From positions 216,375 to 280,374 of the forward strand of contig NZ_NBDP01000015.1 of NCBI RefSeq assembly GCF_004123845.1: 64,000 bases of DNA, given 5' to 3'. The first letter of the stretch is position 1, and each line of letters starts with the position of its first letter. The notes beneath the pieces were generated by a model. That model saw only the letters and a list, made by a program, of their open reading frames with translations, was not told the DNA's origin and searched no databases. The position numbers were made by a program, and so were the translations under genes. This document shows, piece by piece, positions 16,519 to 25,234 of the stretch. Source of the DNA: Allobosea sp. Tri-44. GTDB lineage: Bacteria; Pseudomonadota; Alphaproteobacteria; Rhizobiales; Beijerinckiaceae.

Positions 16519-17301
16519 CTAGCTGCGGACCGCGAGGATGAACAGGCGCGGGAAGCGGAGCAGCACCTTGCCGTCCGGCTCGACCGGGTAGGCCGCGGCG
16601 ATCTTCTCGCGATAGCGTGCGAGGAAAGCCTCGCGCTCCTCGGCCGGCAGGGGATCGATATAGGGTTTCAGCCCTGTGCTCTTGAACCACTCGACGATCG
16701 CATCATGGCCGGCGAGCGCGTGGACATAGGTCGTCTGCCAGATGTCGACCTGGCAGCCGGCTTCCATCAGCCAACGCCGATAATCCGAGAACGAGCCGAT
16801 CACCGCCTTCGAGGCCCGCGCATTGGCGAGGCGAGCGGCCCACGGCCCCTCGGCCGCGGCCTCGTCCATCGCGACATGCGAGGGTTCGCTGAGGTTGTTG
16901 GGCATCTGCACCGCAAGCGCCCCACCCGGCGCCAGTGACCGCGCCAGCCGCGCGAACAAAGCGGGATGGTCGGGAATCCATTGCAGCGCCGCATTGGCGA
17001 AGATCAGGTCGTAGCGACCATCCGCCGACCAATTCTCCAGATCGGCCAAGGTGAACGAAAGCTGCGGCAGGCGCTTGCGCGCCTTCTCCAGCATGTCCGG
17101 CGAGGAATCGAGACCTTCGACCTTGGCAGCCGGGAAGCGGGCGGCGACCAGCTCGGTGCTGTTGCCCGGTCCGCAGCCGAGATCGATGCAGTGCTGCGGA
17201 TCGGTGAGGCGCACGCGCTGGATCAGGTCGAGCGGCGGCCGTGTCCGCTCGTCCTCGAAGCGCAGATACTGGTTCGCATCCCAGTCGACCTTGCCCGTCA
17301 T
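16519..17301 (-). CDS. tam: Trans-aconitate 2-methyltransferase
   Basis: The 260-residue S-adenosylmethionine-dependent methyltransferase begins with [20 protein letters not shown], a hallmark of Tam, then motif [27 protein letters not shown] and [12 protein letters not shown]. Tam methylates trans-aconitate, a spontaneous by-product that inhibits aconitase, at its C-6 carboxyl. The protein is cytosolic and of standard length. It converges with the antiporter gene (15-bp gap), and is not obviously tied to neighbours. Confidence 0.93.
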   Translation of the reverse strand: MTGKVDWDANQYLRFEDERTRPPLDLIQRVRLTDPQHCIDLGCGPGNSTELVAARFPAAKVEGLDSSPDMLEKARKRLPQLSFTLADLENWSADGRYDLIFANAALQWIPDHPALFARLARSLAPGGALAVQMPNNLSEPSHVAMDEAAAEGPWAARLANARASKAVIGSFSDYRRWLMEAGCQVDIWQTTYVHALAGHDAIVEWFKSTGLKPYIDPLPAEEREAFLARYREKIAAAYPVEPDGKVLLRFPRLFILAVRS

Positions 17302-17343
17302 CGCGCCTGCTCCGTCCGTCCATCTGGCGCGATGGCTACGCTC

Positions 17344-18048
17344 CTAGAGCGAGCGCATCAAGCCGCCATCGACGCGCAGGTTCTGGCCGGTGATGTAGCC
17401 GGCGCCGTCCGAGGCGAGGAAGGCGATCGTCGCGGCGATCTCCTCGCTCGTGCCGTAGCGTCGCATCGGCACGCCATCGCGGCGCTCGTCGGTCTGCGGC
17501 AGCGAGTCGATCCAGCCTGGCAGGACGTTGTTCATCCGCACGTTCTGGGCGGCGTATTGGTCGGCGAAGAGCTTGGTGTAGGCGGCGAGCCCGGCGCGGA
17601 ACACCGCCGAGGTCGGGAACATCGCGCTCGGCTCGAAAGCCCAGGCGGTCGAGATGTTGATGATCGTCCCGCCCTTCTGCGCCGCCATCACCGGCGCGAC
17701 CAGCCGGGTCGGCCGGATCACGTTCATCAGGTAGACGTCGAGCCCGGTATGCCATTGCTCGTCGGTGATCTCGGTGATCGGCGCGCGCGGGCCGTGGCCG
17801 GCGCTGTTGACCAGCACATCGATGCGGCCGAAGCGCTCCATCGCCATGTCGATCAGGCGCTTGAGATCGTCGTTCGACTGGTTCGAGCCGGTGACGCCGA
17901 ATCCGCCGAGCTCTTTCGCCAGCGCTTCGCCCTTGCCGGAGGAGGACAGGATCGCGACCTTGAAGCCGTCCTGCGCCAGCCGCTTTGCCGCGGCGGCGCC
18001 CATGCCACTGCCGCCGGCGGTAACAACAGCTACTTTTTCTCCTGCCAT
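17344..18048 (-). CDS. Atypical SDR family protein lacking the catalytic Tyr-Lys pair
   Basis: The 234-residue protein has a normal Rossmann start (VAVVTAGGSGMGAAAA), an NSAG version of the NNAG motif and a C-terminal GQNLRVDGGL. In the active-site region, where classical SDRs have Y-S-A-S-K-A-G-L, this protein has S-A-V-F-R-A-G-L, so Ser147 replaces the tyrosine and Arg151 the lysine. It may therefore not be a standard reductase. The ATG at 18048 has GGAG six to nine bases upstream and is preferred to one at 18090. It is divergent from a LysR gene that begins 131 bp away and probably controls it. Confidence 0.85.
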   Translation of the reverse strand: MAGEKVAVVTAGGSGMGAAAAKRLAQDGFKVAILSSSGKGEALAKELGGFGVTGSNQSNDDLKRLIDMAMERFGRIDVLVNSAGHGPRAPITEITDEQWHTGLDVYLMNVIRPTRLVAPVMAAQKGGTIINISTAWAFEPSAMFPTSAVFRAGLAAYTKLFADQYAAQNVRMNNVLPGWIDSLPQTDERRDGVPMRRYGTSEEIAATIAFLASDGAGYITGQNLRVDGGLMRSL

Positions 18049-18179
18049 ATGGAGGCTCCATCTGCTCGGTGGGTTACGAAAGCAATGCAAGCAGCAAGGC
18101 TCATTCTAGCCTTTCTCGCATTGCCTGCGTAAACTCGCCAGCGAGTTACACGGCGCTCTATCAATAGAAAAACTATCGC

Positions 18180-19049
18180 ATGATCGAGACGCAGCAACGC
18201 CTGCCGTCGCTCAATGCTCTACGCGCCTTCGAGGCGGCAGCGCGGCACCTCAACTTCCGCGTTGCCGCCGATGAGCTCGGTGTCACGCAAGGCGCCGTCG
18301 CACAGCATGTCCGCGGGCTGGAGAGCGATCTCGGCCTGAAGCTGTTCGAACGCCAGCCGCGCCTGCTCGCCTTGACCAGCGCCGGTCGCAGCTATGCGAC
18401 CCATGTCGCCCACGCCTTCGCCTTGCTCGCCGAGGCGACCGACAACCTTCGTCCGCAGCCCTTGCGCCTGACCATCAGCGCCACGCCGAGCATCGCGGCG
18501 AAATGGCTGGTGCCAAGGCTGCCCGATTTCACCGCCGCCCATCCGCAGCTGGAGTTGAATATCCTCGCGAGCGATGCGCTGGCGAATTTCCAGTCGGATG
18601 GCGTCGACATCGCCATTCGCCAGGGCCGCCCGCCCTTCGGCCCAGGCCTGACCGCAGACCTGTTGTTCGAGCACGAGATCGTCGCAGCCTGCCATCCCAG
18701 CCTGCGTCCCGCCGAGGAAGAGCTGGCGCGCCTGCCCTTGCTACGCGACGGGCACGACCTCTGGCCGGAGTTCTTCGAGCGTGCGCTCGGGCGGCCCATG
18801 CCGCTGACGATCCGCAGCACGCGCTTCAACCAGACGGCACTGGCGATCGACGCCGCGATCGCCGGCCAGGGCATCGCGCTCGCCAGCCGCTTCCTGATCG
18901 AGCCCGACCTTGCCGCCGGCCGCCTCGCCCTGGCGACGCCGGCCAACATGCGCGGCGGCCTCGACTTCTACGTCGTCTGCGCCCGCAGGCCGCGCCATCC
19001 CGAGCAGGCCACGCTGGTCAAGGCGTGGCTGCTCGCCCAGCGCAGCTAA
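18180..19049 (+). CDS. LysR family transcriptional regulator (GcvA-like)
   Basis: The 289-residue regulator has an N-terminal helix-turn-helix with LPSLNALRAFEAAARHLNFRVAADE-type sequence and TQGAVAQHVRGLE as the recognition region, then a two-lobed effector domain from about residue 90. The opening L-P-x-L-N-A-L-R-A-F-E-A-A-A-R is typical of the GcvA subgroup. It is divergent from the atypical SDR gene, the usual arrangement for a LysR protein and its target. It ends seven bases before the end of the convergent SRPBCC gene. Confidence 0.88.
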   Translation: MIETQQRLPSLNALRAFEAAARHLNFRVAADELGVTQGAVAQHVRGLESDLGLKLFERQPRLLALTSAGRSYATHVAHAFALLAEATDNLRPQPLRLTISATPSIAAKWLVPRLPDFTAAHPQLELNILASDALANFQSDGVDIAIRQGRPPFGPGLTADLLFEHEIVAACHPSLRPAEEELARLPLLRDGHDLWPEFFERALGRPMPLTIRSTRFNQTALAIDAAIAGQGIALASRFLIEPDLAAGRLALATPANMRGGLDFYVVCARRPRHPEQATLVKAWLLAQRS

Positions 19050-19056
19050 GCAGAGT

Positions 19057-19854
19057 TCAACCGGCTGCCGCGAAGGTGTCCTTGAGCCAGGCTTGCCATC
19101 TCGGCTCGTTCTCGGCGACGCGCTTGTCGGCATCGTCGCCATAGAAGAACAGGCTGGCGCTGACATTGACCTTGTCGCCCATCTGGTAGCTGCCGATCAG
19201 CGCGATGCCTTCGTCGGAGCGCAAGAGGATATGGCGCTGCTTCCGCCCCTGCTCGGTCTGCTCGACCGTGCCGGCGAAGGCTTGCGGCGCGGCTGGCAGC
19301 TCGCGCCGCTCGCCGACATTCGCGCCGGCGAGGCCAAGCCTCTCGGTGAGCCGCTTCCAGACCGCGAGATGTTCGCCATCGGTCATCCGCATCGCCTGGA
19401 AGGAGGCGCCCTTCAGGCTGGCGAAATGGCTGAGATAGAGCCGCAGCACCGCGAAGAAGCCGGGCCAGCCGCCCTCGAACCCCTCCATCTGATCGTCCCA
19501 GTCGTCGCTGGAGGCGAAAAGTGAGTGCACCATCCGCACCAGGCACTGGTCACCGGAGCGGCTGGTGATGGTGATCTCGGTCGCGACCGGCGGAGCCTTC
19601 TCGCTCCATTCATACTCTGTGTAGCCGAAGCGGTGCGGCGGCTCCCAGAGGTTGATCTCTCCGGCCGAGCCCATCTCCGGCCCGAAATTGAAGCTGAGCT
19701 TGCCGCCGACCCGCTCCTCGATCGTCGTGCGGGTGAACCAGGCGGTGTTGCCCGGCCCCGTCGCCATCGCCTGCCAGACCTGCTCGGGCGTGCCGGGGAC
19801 CAGCACCTCCATCTCGACCCAGCGCTTGCCGGTTCCGTCCTTCTTGATCGGCAT
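19057..19854 (-). CDS. SRPBCC/AHSA1 domain protein
   Basis: The 265-residue protein carries an Activator-of-Hsp90-homologue 1 type START fold. VEMEVLVPGTPEQVWQAMA and the paired glycine/tryptophan segments (PGNTAWFTRTTIEE, LWEPPHRFGYTEYEW) are characteristic. A second shorter repeat of the fold may cover residues about 170-260. It starts 15 bp after the stop of an ArsR-type regulator, a frequent bacterial pairing in which the AHSA1 protein probably binds a hydrophobic ligand. The function of such proteins is unknown. Confidence 0.85.
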   Translation of the reverse strand: MPIKKDGTGKRWVEMEVLVPGTPEQVWQAMATGPGNTAWFTRTTIEERVGGKLSFNFGPEMGSAGEINLWEPPHRFGYTEYEWSEKAPPVATEITITSRSGDQCLVRMVHSLFASSDDWDDQMEGFEGGWPGFFAVLRLYLSHFASLKGASFQAMRMTDGEHLAVWKRLTERLGLAGANVGERRELPAAPQAFAGTVEQTEQGRKQRHILLRSDEGIALIGSYQMGDKVNVSASLFFYGDDADKRVAENEPRWQAWLKDTFAAAG

Positions 19855-19869
19855 GATCTTGATATCCTT

Positions 19870-20460
19870 TCAGGCCTTGGCCGGTTCGGGCGCCGGATAG
19901 GCGGCGACCACGAGGCGGTGCGAGCGCCCGCCCGGCGCGCTGTCGTCGTGATAGCGGGCGGCGAGCGCCGCCACGGTTTCGGTGAGCTCGCGGGTGAAGG
20001 CGGCGCGCTCGGTCGGCGAGCGGAAGCGGATGACGCTGTCGAGCGACAATGTCGCCAGCCGCTTCTCCTGCCGGCGCGCCTCATTCCAGAGTGTTCCGAC
20101 CTCGCGCACGATCCGGGCAGCCAGCGCGATCAGATAGCTCGCCGAGAGCCGGTCGGGGTTGCGCTCCGGATCGGCACCGAGCGAGCCCAGCGCTGCCGGC
20201 GAGACGACGAAGGAGGCGGCGCTCGCCACCATCAATCGCTCCGTCAGCCCGCCCCACTGCCGCTCGCCCGCCGGCGCGACCAGCCGGTGCTCTTCGAGCG
20301 CGCGCAGATGGTAGTTGACCTTCTGCCGGGTCAGCCCGACCCGCCCGGCCAGCGACGCGGCCGAGGCCGGCTCGGACAGTTCGGCGAGGATCCGCCGCTT
20401 GACCGGGTCGAGCGCCACGGTGGCGCGAGCGGGATCGTCGATGACATCGAGGTCGAGCAT
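19870..20460 (-). CDS. ArsR-like winged-helix regulator
   Basis: The 196-residue protein has an N-terminal winged helix: ALDPVKRRILAELSEPASAASLAGRVGLTRQKVNYHLRALE, followed by H-R-L-V and a wing. The C-terminal half (residues about 85-196) is helical and of unknown ligand. It shows no ArsR metal-binding cysteines, so it does not sense metal in the classical way. It precedes the SRPBCC gene in one operon, and a perfect inverted repeat stands 14 bp upstream of its start, suggesting autorepression. Confidence 0.83.
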   Translation of the reverse strand: MLDLDVIDDPARATVALDPVKRRILAELSEPASAASLAGRVGLTRQKVNYHLRALEEHRLVAPAGERQWGGLTERLMVASAASFVVSPAALGSLGADPERNPDRLSASYLIALAARIVREVGTLWNEARRQEKRLATLSLDSVIRFRSPTERAAFTRELTETVAALAARYHDDSAPGGRSHRLVVAAYPAPEPAKA

Positions 20461-20473
20461 GACCTGAAGCTCT

Positions 20474-20497
20474 CATTGACAGTTTTTTCTGTCAATG
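20474..20497. promoter_or_regulatory. Candidate operator of the ArsR-like/SRPBCC operon
   Basis: CATTGACAG (20474-20482) and CTGTCAATG (20489-20497) are a perfect nine-base inverted repeat around six thymines. The site is 14 bp before the ArsR-type start codon and would overlap the promoter or leader. Arm length and spacing suit a winged-helix dimer. Confidence 0.65.
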
Positions 20498-20530
20498 GAT
20501 TGCGGCTGCTCATAGCAAAAGTTGCTTGCA

Positions 20531-20552
20531 ACATACCAACTGAATGGTATGT
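20531..20552. promoter_or_regulatory. Candidate TetR operator
   Basis: ACATACCA (20531-20538) and TGGTATGT (20545-20552) form a perfect eight-base inverted repeat with a six-base spacer, ending eight bases before the TetR start codon. ATACC/GGTAT palindromes of this type are common TetR operators. The position implies autorepression of the operon. Confidence 0.7.
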
Positions 20553-20559
20553 ATCTCTC

Positions 20560-21198
20560 ATGCCACGACCCACGAAACAATCCCCCGAGCGCGGGAACGC
20601 ACGCACCCGGCTCCTCGAAGCGGCGCGCGACGTCATCCGCGCCAAGGGCTTCGCCGCCACCAGCGTCGACGATCTCTGCCGCGCCGCCGACGTCACCAAG
20701 GGCGCCTTCTTCCATCATTTCGCCAGCAAGGAAGCGCTCGGCATCGCCGCGGCCGAGTTCTGGACGCAGGAGGTCACCCCCTTCTTCGCGGCCGCCCCTT
20801 ATCACCAACCGGCCGACGCCCTCGATCGCGTCCTCGCTTATATCGCCTTCCGCAAGGCGATCATCGCCGGCGATCTCGCCGAGTTCACCTGCCTCGTCGG
20901 GACGATGGCGCAGGAGGTCCACGCAAGCGCACCCGAGATCCGCGACGCCTGCGGCCGCAGCATCTTCGGCCATGCCGCGACGCTGGAAGCCGATATCGAG
21001 CAGGCCCGCCGCGACCACGGCATCGCGACGACCGGCTGGACCGCCGAGAGCCTGGCACGGCACACACAGACCGTCCTGCAGGGTGGCTTCGTGCTGGCCA
21101 AGGCCGGGAACGATCCCGATCTGGCGCGCGAAAGCCTCGATCATCTCGACCGGTACATCCGGCACCTTTTCCACGTCGCGGAGGATTTGGCAGCATGA
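20560..21198 (+). CDS. TetR family transcriptional regulator
   Basis: The 212-residue regulator starts MPRPTKQSPERGNARTRLLE and carries the TetR helix-turn-helix as GFAATSVDDLCRAADVTKGAFFHHFASKEAL-like sequence (about residues 30-60). The rest is a helical ligand domain. The start at 20560 follows the palindromic operator and fits the family, although the frame is open far upstream. Its stop codon overlaps the next start as ATGA, so it is cotranscribed with the DUF6151 and DUF6958 genes. Confidence 0.9.
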   Translation: MPRPTKQSPERGNARTRLLEAARDVIRAKGFAATSVDDLCRAADVTKGAFFHHFASKEALGIAAAEFWTQEVTPFFAAAPYHQPADALDRVLAYIAFRKAIIAGDLAEFTCLVGTMAQEVHASAPEIRDACGRSIFGHAATLEADIEQARRDHGIATTGWTAESLARHTQTVLQGGFVLAKAGNDPDLARESLDHLDRYIRHLFHVAEDLAA

Positions 21199-21731
21199 GC
21201 CAGCGCATGACGATCGGATGCGCCTGCGGGCATACGCGGCTCGAAGTCGCCGGGAGTCCGATCCTCGTCTCGGAATGCCTGTGCAACAGCTGCCGGGCCG
21301 CTGCAGCACGGCTCGCGAAGCTGCCGAATGCGAGGAGCATGCTGACCGCGTACGACGCGACGCCAACCGCCGAATATCGCAAGGACCGGGTCGGGATCGT
21401 CGCAGGCGCGGAGAGCCTGCGCGAGTTCCGGCTGAAGCCCGAGGCCGGCTCGCGCCGCATCATCGCGACCTGCTGCAACACGCCGGTCTTCCTGGAGATG
21501 AAGGGCGCGCACTGGCTCAGCCTCTATCTGCATCTCTGGCCCGAGGAGACCCGGCCTAAAGCAACGCTGCGGACCATGACCGGCGACCTGCCCGACGCGT
21601 CCAGCCTGCCGGCCGACATACCCAATCTGAAGACCCACACGGTCTCGTTCTACATGAAGCTGCTGGGCGCCTGGATCGCCATGGGCTTCCGCAACCCGAA
21701 GATCACGACAGCGGGGACGATCGATGCCTGA
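21195..21731 (+). CDS. DUF6151/GFA-like zinc-binding protein
   Basis: The 178-residue protein has cysteine pairs C-A-C-G near residue 10 and C-L-C-N-S-C around residue 30, and a later CCNTPVF, which together resemble the zinc sites of glutathione-dependent formaldehyde-activating (GFA) fold proteins and the DUF6151 family. It starts on the ATGA overlap with the TetR stop, implying coupled translation, and overlaps the next gene by eight bases. A role in handling a small electrophile sensed by the TetR protein is possible; no enzymatic activity can be assigned. Confidence 0.75.
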   Translation: MSQRMTIGCACGHTRLEVAGSPILVSECLCNSCRAAAARLAKLPNARSMLTAYDATPTAEYRKDRVGIVAGAESLREFRLKPEAGSRRIIATCCNTPVFLEMKGAHWLSLYLHLWPEETRPKATLRTMTGDLPDASSLPADIPNLKTHTVSFYMKLLGAWIAMGFRNPKITTAGTIDA

Positions 21732-22026
21732 CGACAAGATCGAGATCGAGAACATCAACAAGCCCGGCAAGTCTGAGCGGGTCGACCGCGCCAAATATCT
21801 GGCGATGCGCAAGGCACTGCTCGCGGCACTGCCGGAAGAGGCGCCAGGGCTGACGGTTCCGGACGCGAAGGAGGCGCTGCTACCGCTCCTACCGGACGAT
21901 CTCTTCCCGCAGGGCAATACGGCCGGCTGGTGGTTGAAGGCCGTCCAGCTCGACCTCGAGGCCAAGGGCGTGATCAAGCGCGCCCCGCGCAAGCCGGTGC
22001 ATCTCTACCGGCTCGCGGCGACCTAA
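21724..22026 (+). CDS. DUF6958 family protein
   Basis: The 100-residue soluble protein has the pattern IENINKPGKSERVDRAKY, AMRKALLAALP and GNTAGWWLKAVQLDLEAKG, which I associate with the DUF6958 family. The last segment looks like a winged-helix-type helix. It overlaps the DUF6151 gene by eight bases and ends the TetR operon, with the convergent AONS-like gene ending two bases later. Function is unknown. Confidence 0.7.
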   Translation: MPDDKIEIENINKPGKSERVDRAKYLAMRKALLAALPEEAPGLTVPDAKEALLPLLPDDLFPQGNTAGWWLKAVQLDLEAKGVIKRAPRKPVHLYRLAAT

Positions 22027-22028
22027 TC

Positions 22029-23159
22029 TCAACCCGTTTCGGCGAACGCCGTCGCCAGCGCTGCCGCCGCCTCGTCGAGCTCGGCCGTCTCATGGGCCGC
22101 GCTGACTTGCAGCCGCAGGCGCGCATCGCCCTGCGCCACGATCGGGAAGGACACAGCCGGAGCAAAAACGCCGGCCCTGGTCAGGCGCGCGGTCATCATC
22201 CGCGCGCGCTCCTCGCCCCCGACCTTGACCGCGGTGATGGCGCTGTCGCTGTCATGGCAGGCGAGCGCGTAGAAGCGCAGCGCCTCGCGCAAATGGGCGA
22301 CATTGCGCCAGAGCCGCTCACGCGGGCCGGGATCGTCGCGGCAGATCTTCAGCGCCGTCAGCGCCGTCGCGGCATTCGCCGTCGTCATCCCCATGGTGAA
22401 GATCCAGCTGCGCGACTGCGCCTTCAGCTTCTCGATCAAGAGGCGAGGCCCGGCGACGAAGCCGCCGCTGGCGCCGCCCAGTGCCTTCGACAGCGAGCCG
22501 GTCAGCAGCATGTCGGGCGCTCCATTGGCGAGGCCGCAAAGCGGCGCGGTGCCCTTGCCGCCCGGCCCGACCACGCCGGTCGCATGCGCCTCGTCGATCA
22601 TCAGCAGCGCATCGAACTCCCGCGCCAGCGCCTGGATCTCAGCGAGCCGCGACGCGCCGCCCTCCATACTGAAGATGCCGTCGGTGACGATCAGGCGCTG
22701 CTTGGCCCGCCTCGTCCCCTCCAACGCCCGGCGCAGGCCCGCGATATTGCGGTTCTCATAGGTCTCGACCTCGGCCCGGCTCAGGCGGCAGCCATCGATG
22801 ATGCTGGCATGGTTCAGCCGATCCGAGATGATGACGTCCCCCGCCCCGACCAGCGTGGTGAGCACGCCGCCATTGGCGCTGCCGCCGGAGGAAAACAGCG
22901 CCACCGCCTCGACGCCGAGGAAGGAAGCGAGGTTCTCGGCCAGCGCCTCATGCAGCGGCGTCGTCACGAAAACCGGATAGATACCAGTCCCCGTCCCATA
23001 GAGCCGCATCGCCTCATTGGTCGCGGCGAGCACGCGCTCATCGGTCGAGAGGCCGAGATAGTCGTTGGCGCCAAGCATGATCGTGTCGACGCCGTCGAGC
23101 AGAATGCGCCCGCCGGAGCGGCGCTCGATCATCCGGCGCGCGGGAACATGCGCGTTCAT
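22029..23159 (-). CDS. PLP-dependent alpha-oxoamine synthase family protein (BioF/Kbl-like)
   Basis: The 376-residue protein is a fold-type I aminotransferase-like enzyme of the alpha-oxoamine synthase group, which condenses an acyl-CoA with an amino acid. Seen are LGANDYLGLSTDERV at the start, the PLP-stacking region ALFSSGGSANGGVL, DEAHATGVVGPGGKG and the Schiff-base lysine in TGSLSKALGGASGGF. Length matches 8-amino-7-oxononanoate synthase and 2-amino-3-ketobutyrate CoA ligase, but no biotin or threonine genes adjoin it. It shares a four-base overlap with the M20 amidohydrolase gene upstream, which suggests the two act on related N-acyl or amino-ketone compounds. Confidence 0.86.
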   Translation of the reverse strand: MNAHVPARRMIERRSGGRILLDGVDTIMLGANDYLGLSTDERVLAATNEAMRLYGTGTGIYPVFVTTPLHEALAENLASFLGVEAVALFSSGGSANGGVLTTLVGAGDVIISDRLNHASIIDGCRLSRAEVETYENRNIAGLRRALEGTRRAKQRLIVTDGIFSMEGGASRLAEIQALAREFDALLMIDEAHATGVVGPGGKGTAPLCGLANGAPDMLLTGSLSKALGGASGGFVAGPRLLIEKLKAQSRSWIFTMGMTTANAATALTALKICRDDPGPRERLWRNVAHLREALRFYALACHDSDSAITAVKVGGEERARMMTARLTRAGVFAPAVSFPIVAQGDARLRLQVSAAHETAELDEAAAALATAFAETG

Positions 23160-24331
23160 GGCGCGGCCTTCGGCAGCGCGCCCGTGACCAGATTCTGCCA
23201 GTAGCGCAGCACATGCGGGACGATCGCATCGTTGAAGATATAACGGTCGCCATGCAGCCCCTCGCCGGGGCCGACCTCGCCGGCGCCGATCCAGGCATAG
23301 CAGCCACTGGCGGCGCGGATCATGAAGGCGAAGTCCTCGCAGCCCAGGCTCGGCTTGAATTCGGCCATGACATTCTCCGGCCCGACAGCTGCGCCCGCCG
23401 CTCGTGCCGCCAGCGCCGCCGCCTCGACGGTGTTGATCACCGGCGGATAGCCGCGCTTGTAGTCGAGCGCAGCGGTGACGCCATGCGAGGCGGCGACACC
23501 ATCAGCGATCTCGCCGATGAGCCTCTCGCAAAGATCGGAGAGTGCCGGATCGAAGAAGCGGCAGGTGCCCTGCAGCCAGATCTCCTTCGGCACGATGTTG
23601 CCGACATTGCCGCCATGGACCTGGGTCAGGCTGACGACGATCGGCGTTTGCGGGTCGACGGCACGCGAGACGATGCGCTGCACGCTCTGGATGAAGGCCC
23701 CGGCGGCGAGGATCGGATCGTCGCCGAGATGTGGCATGGCGACATGGGCTCCGAGCCCCAAGAAGCGCAGTTCGAAATTGTCGACCGCCGCCATCTGTGC
23801 CCCGGCGCGGGCCGCGATGGTGCCGAACGGCACGCCCGGCCAATTGTGCACGGCATAAACCGCCTCGACCGGAAAGCGCTCGAACAGCCCGGCCTCGATC
23901 ATCCTCATGCTGCCGCCCTCGTTCTCCTCGGCCGGCTGGAAGATGAAATGCACGGTGCCGTCGAAATCCGGGTTCTCGCTCAGGAGTTTCGCGGCCCCGA
24001 GCAGCATGGCGCTGTGGCCGTCATGGCCGCAAGCGTGCATCACGCCCGCATTCTTCGAGGCGTAGGGCAGGCCGGTGCGCTCGATGACGGGCAGCGCATC
24101 GAGCTCGGCACGCAGGCCGATGGCGCGCTTGCCGGAGCCGGCGCGCAACGTGCCGACGACGCCGGTGCCGCCGATGCCCTCCTGCACCTCGAGGCCGAAG
24201 GAGCGCAGCTTCTCGGCAACGAAGCGGGCGGTCTCAACCTCCTGGAAGCCGAGTTCGGGATTGGCGTGGATATGATGGCGCCAGGCGACGACCTCTGGTG
24301 TCAGCGCGGCGATCGGATCATTGTGCAGCAT
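23156..24331 (-). CDS. M20 family amidohydrolase (hippurate hydrolase-like)
   Basis: The 391-residue metallo-amidohydrolase has the M20D pattern: HIHANPELGFQEVET, the metal-binding HACGHDGHSAMLL, and QPAEENEGGSMRMIEAGLF with the catalytic glutamate pair. An inserted dimerisation domain lies at about residues 185-300. Such enzymes remove acyl groups from N-acyl amino acids. GGAGAG lies seven bases before the ATG. It is the first gene of an operon with the alpha-oxoamine synthase and is divergent from the AraC regulator (65-bp gap). Confidence 0.9.
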   Translation of the reverse strand: MLHNDPIAALTPEVVAWRHHIHANPELGFQEVETARFVAEKLRSFGLEVQEGIGGTGVVGTLRAGSGKRAIGLRAELDALPVIERTGLPYASKNAGVMHACGHDGHSAMLLGAAKLLSENPDFDGTVHFIFQPAEENEGGSMRMIEAGLFERFPVEAVYAVHNWPGVPFGTIAARAGAQMAAVDNFELRFLGLGAHVAMPHLGDDPILAAGAFIQSVQRIVSRAVDPQTPIVVSLTQVHGGNVGNIVPKEIWLQGTCRFFDPALSDLCERLIGEIADGVAASHGVTAALDYKRGYPPVINTVEAAALAARAAGAAVGPENVMAEFKPSLGCEDFAFMIRAASGCYAWIGAGEVGPGEGLHGDRYIFNDAIVPHVLRYWQNLVTGALPKAAP

Positions 24332-24396
24332 GGTTCTCTCCTGTCCCGCATGGATTAGGAGAGTGGACCGGGCAGCGTCTTGAACCAGATTGACCG

Positions 24397-25221
24397 ATGA
24401 GTGAGCCGCGACAGGAGACGCAGGAATTTTGGCGCCACGCCGCCTTCCGCGAGCTCGGCCTGCTCAAGGCGCGCTTCCGCGAGCATCGTTATGACCGCCA
24501 CACCCATGACGGCTACGTCATCGCGCTGATCACCGATGGCTGCGAGCGCGTGCGCGTCGGCCGCCAGGTGGTGCTGGCCCCGGCTGGCTCGGTGCTCGTC
24601 GTCAATCCGGAGGAGTGGCACGACGGCGAGGCCGGCGCCGAGGAGGGCTGGGCCTACCGAACCTTCTACCCATCGGTCGCGCTGCTCTCGGAGTTGGCAA
24701 CCGAGCTCGGGCAGCCGCATGTACCGCTCTTCCCGCAGGCCCTGCTCGACGATCCCGAATTGGCCCGGCTGCTCGCTGCGGCCCATGCGGAATCAACCTC
24801 GCCGGAAGCCACCCGTGCGGAAACCTCCCTGCTGACCGCACTGCGCCGACTGATCCTGCAACATGGCGATGCCGACCGGCCGGCCGAGCCGCTCGACCGC
24901 TCCGGCTCGCAGCGCCGCTTGTCACGCTATGAGCAAGTGATCGAGGACGGGCTCGCTGGCGAGATCGACCTGCAAGGGCTCGCCGTGGCCGCTGGTGTCA
25001 CGCGCTTCCAGGTCATCCGCGACTTCAAGAAGCTCACCGGCTCGACGCCGGCCACCTTCATCCGCGACCGCCGTTTGCGCCGCGCCAATCGGCTGATCCA
25101 GGAGGGCGCCAGCCTGGCGGATGCCGCCTTCGCCGCGGGCTTTTCCGACCAGAGCCATCTCTCGCGCAGCTTCCGTGCCGTCCACGGCATCACCCCCGGA
25201 ATGTTTCGCAAGGCAGGCTGA
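24397..25221 (+). CDS. AraC family transcriptional regulator
   Basis: The 274-residue regulator has an N-terminal cupin ligand domain (RYDRHTHDGYVIALITDG, PAGSVLVVNPEEWHDG) and a C-terminal pair of helix-turn-helices (ITRF-like GVTRFQVIRDFKKLTGSTPATFI and AAFAAGFSDQSHLSRSFRAV). Its start is 65 bp from the divergent M20 gene, so it most likely activates that operon. It converges with the outer-membrane protein gene. Confidence 0.9.
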   Translation: MSEPRQETQEFWRHAAFRELGLLKARFREHRYDRHTHDGYVIALITDGCERVRVGRQVVLAPAGSVLVVNPEEWHDGEAGAEEGWAYRTFYPSVALLSELATELGQPHVPLFPQALLDDPELARLLAAAHAESTSPEATRAETSLLTALRRLILQHGDADRPAEPLDRSGSQRRLSRYEQVIEDGLAGEIDLQGLAVAAGVTRFQVIRDFKKLTGSTPATFIRDRRLRRANRLIQEGASLADAAFAAGFSDQSHLSRSFRAVHGITPGMFRKAG

Positions 25222-25234
25222 GGCGCTACGTATC

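Noticed and set aside
19525..20559. Long open extension upstream of the TetR gene
   Set aside because: It runs antisense through the SRPBCC and ArsR-type genes; the TetR motif and operator fix the start at 20560.
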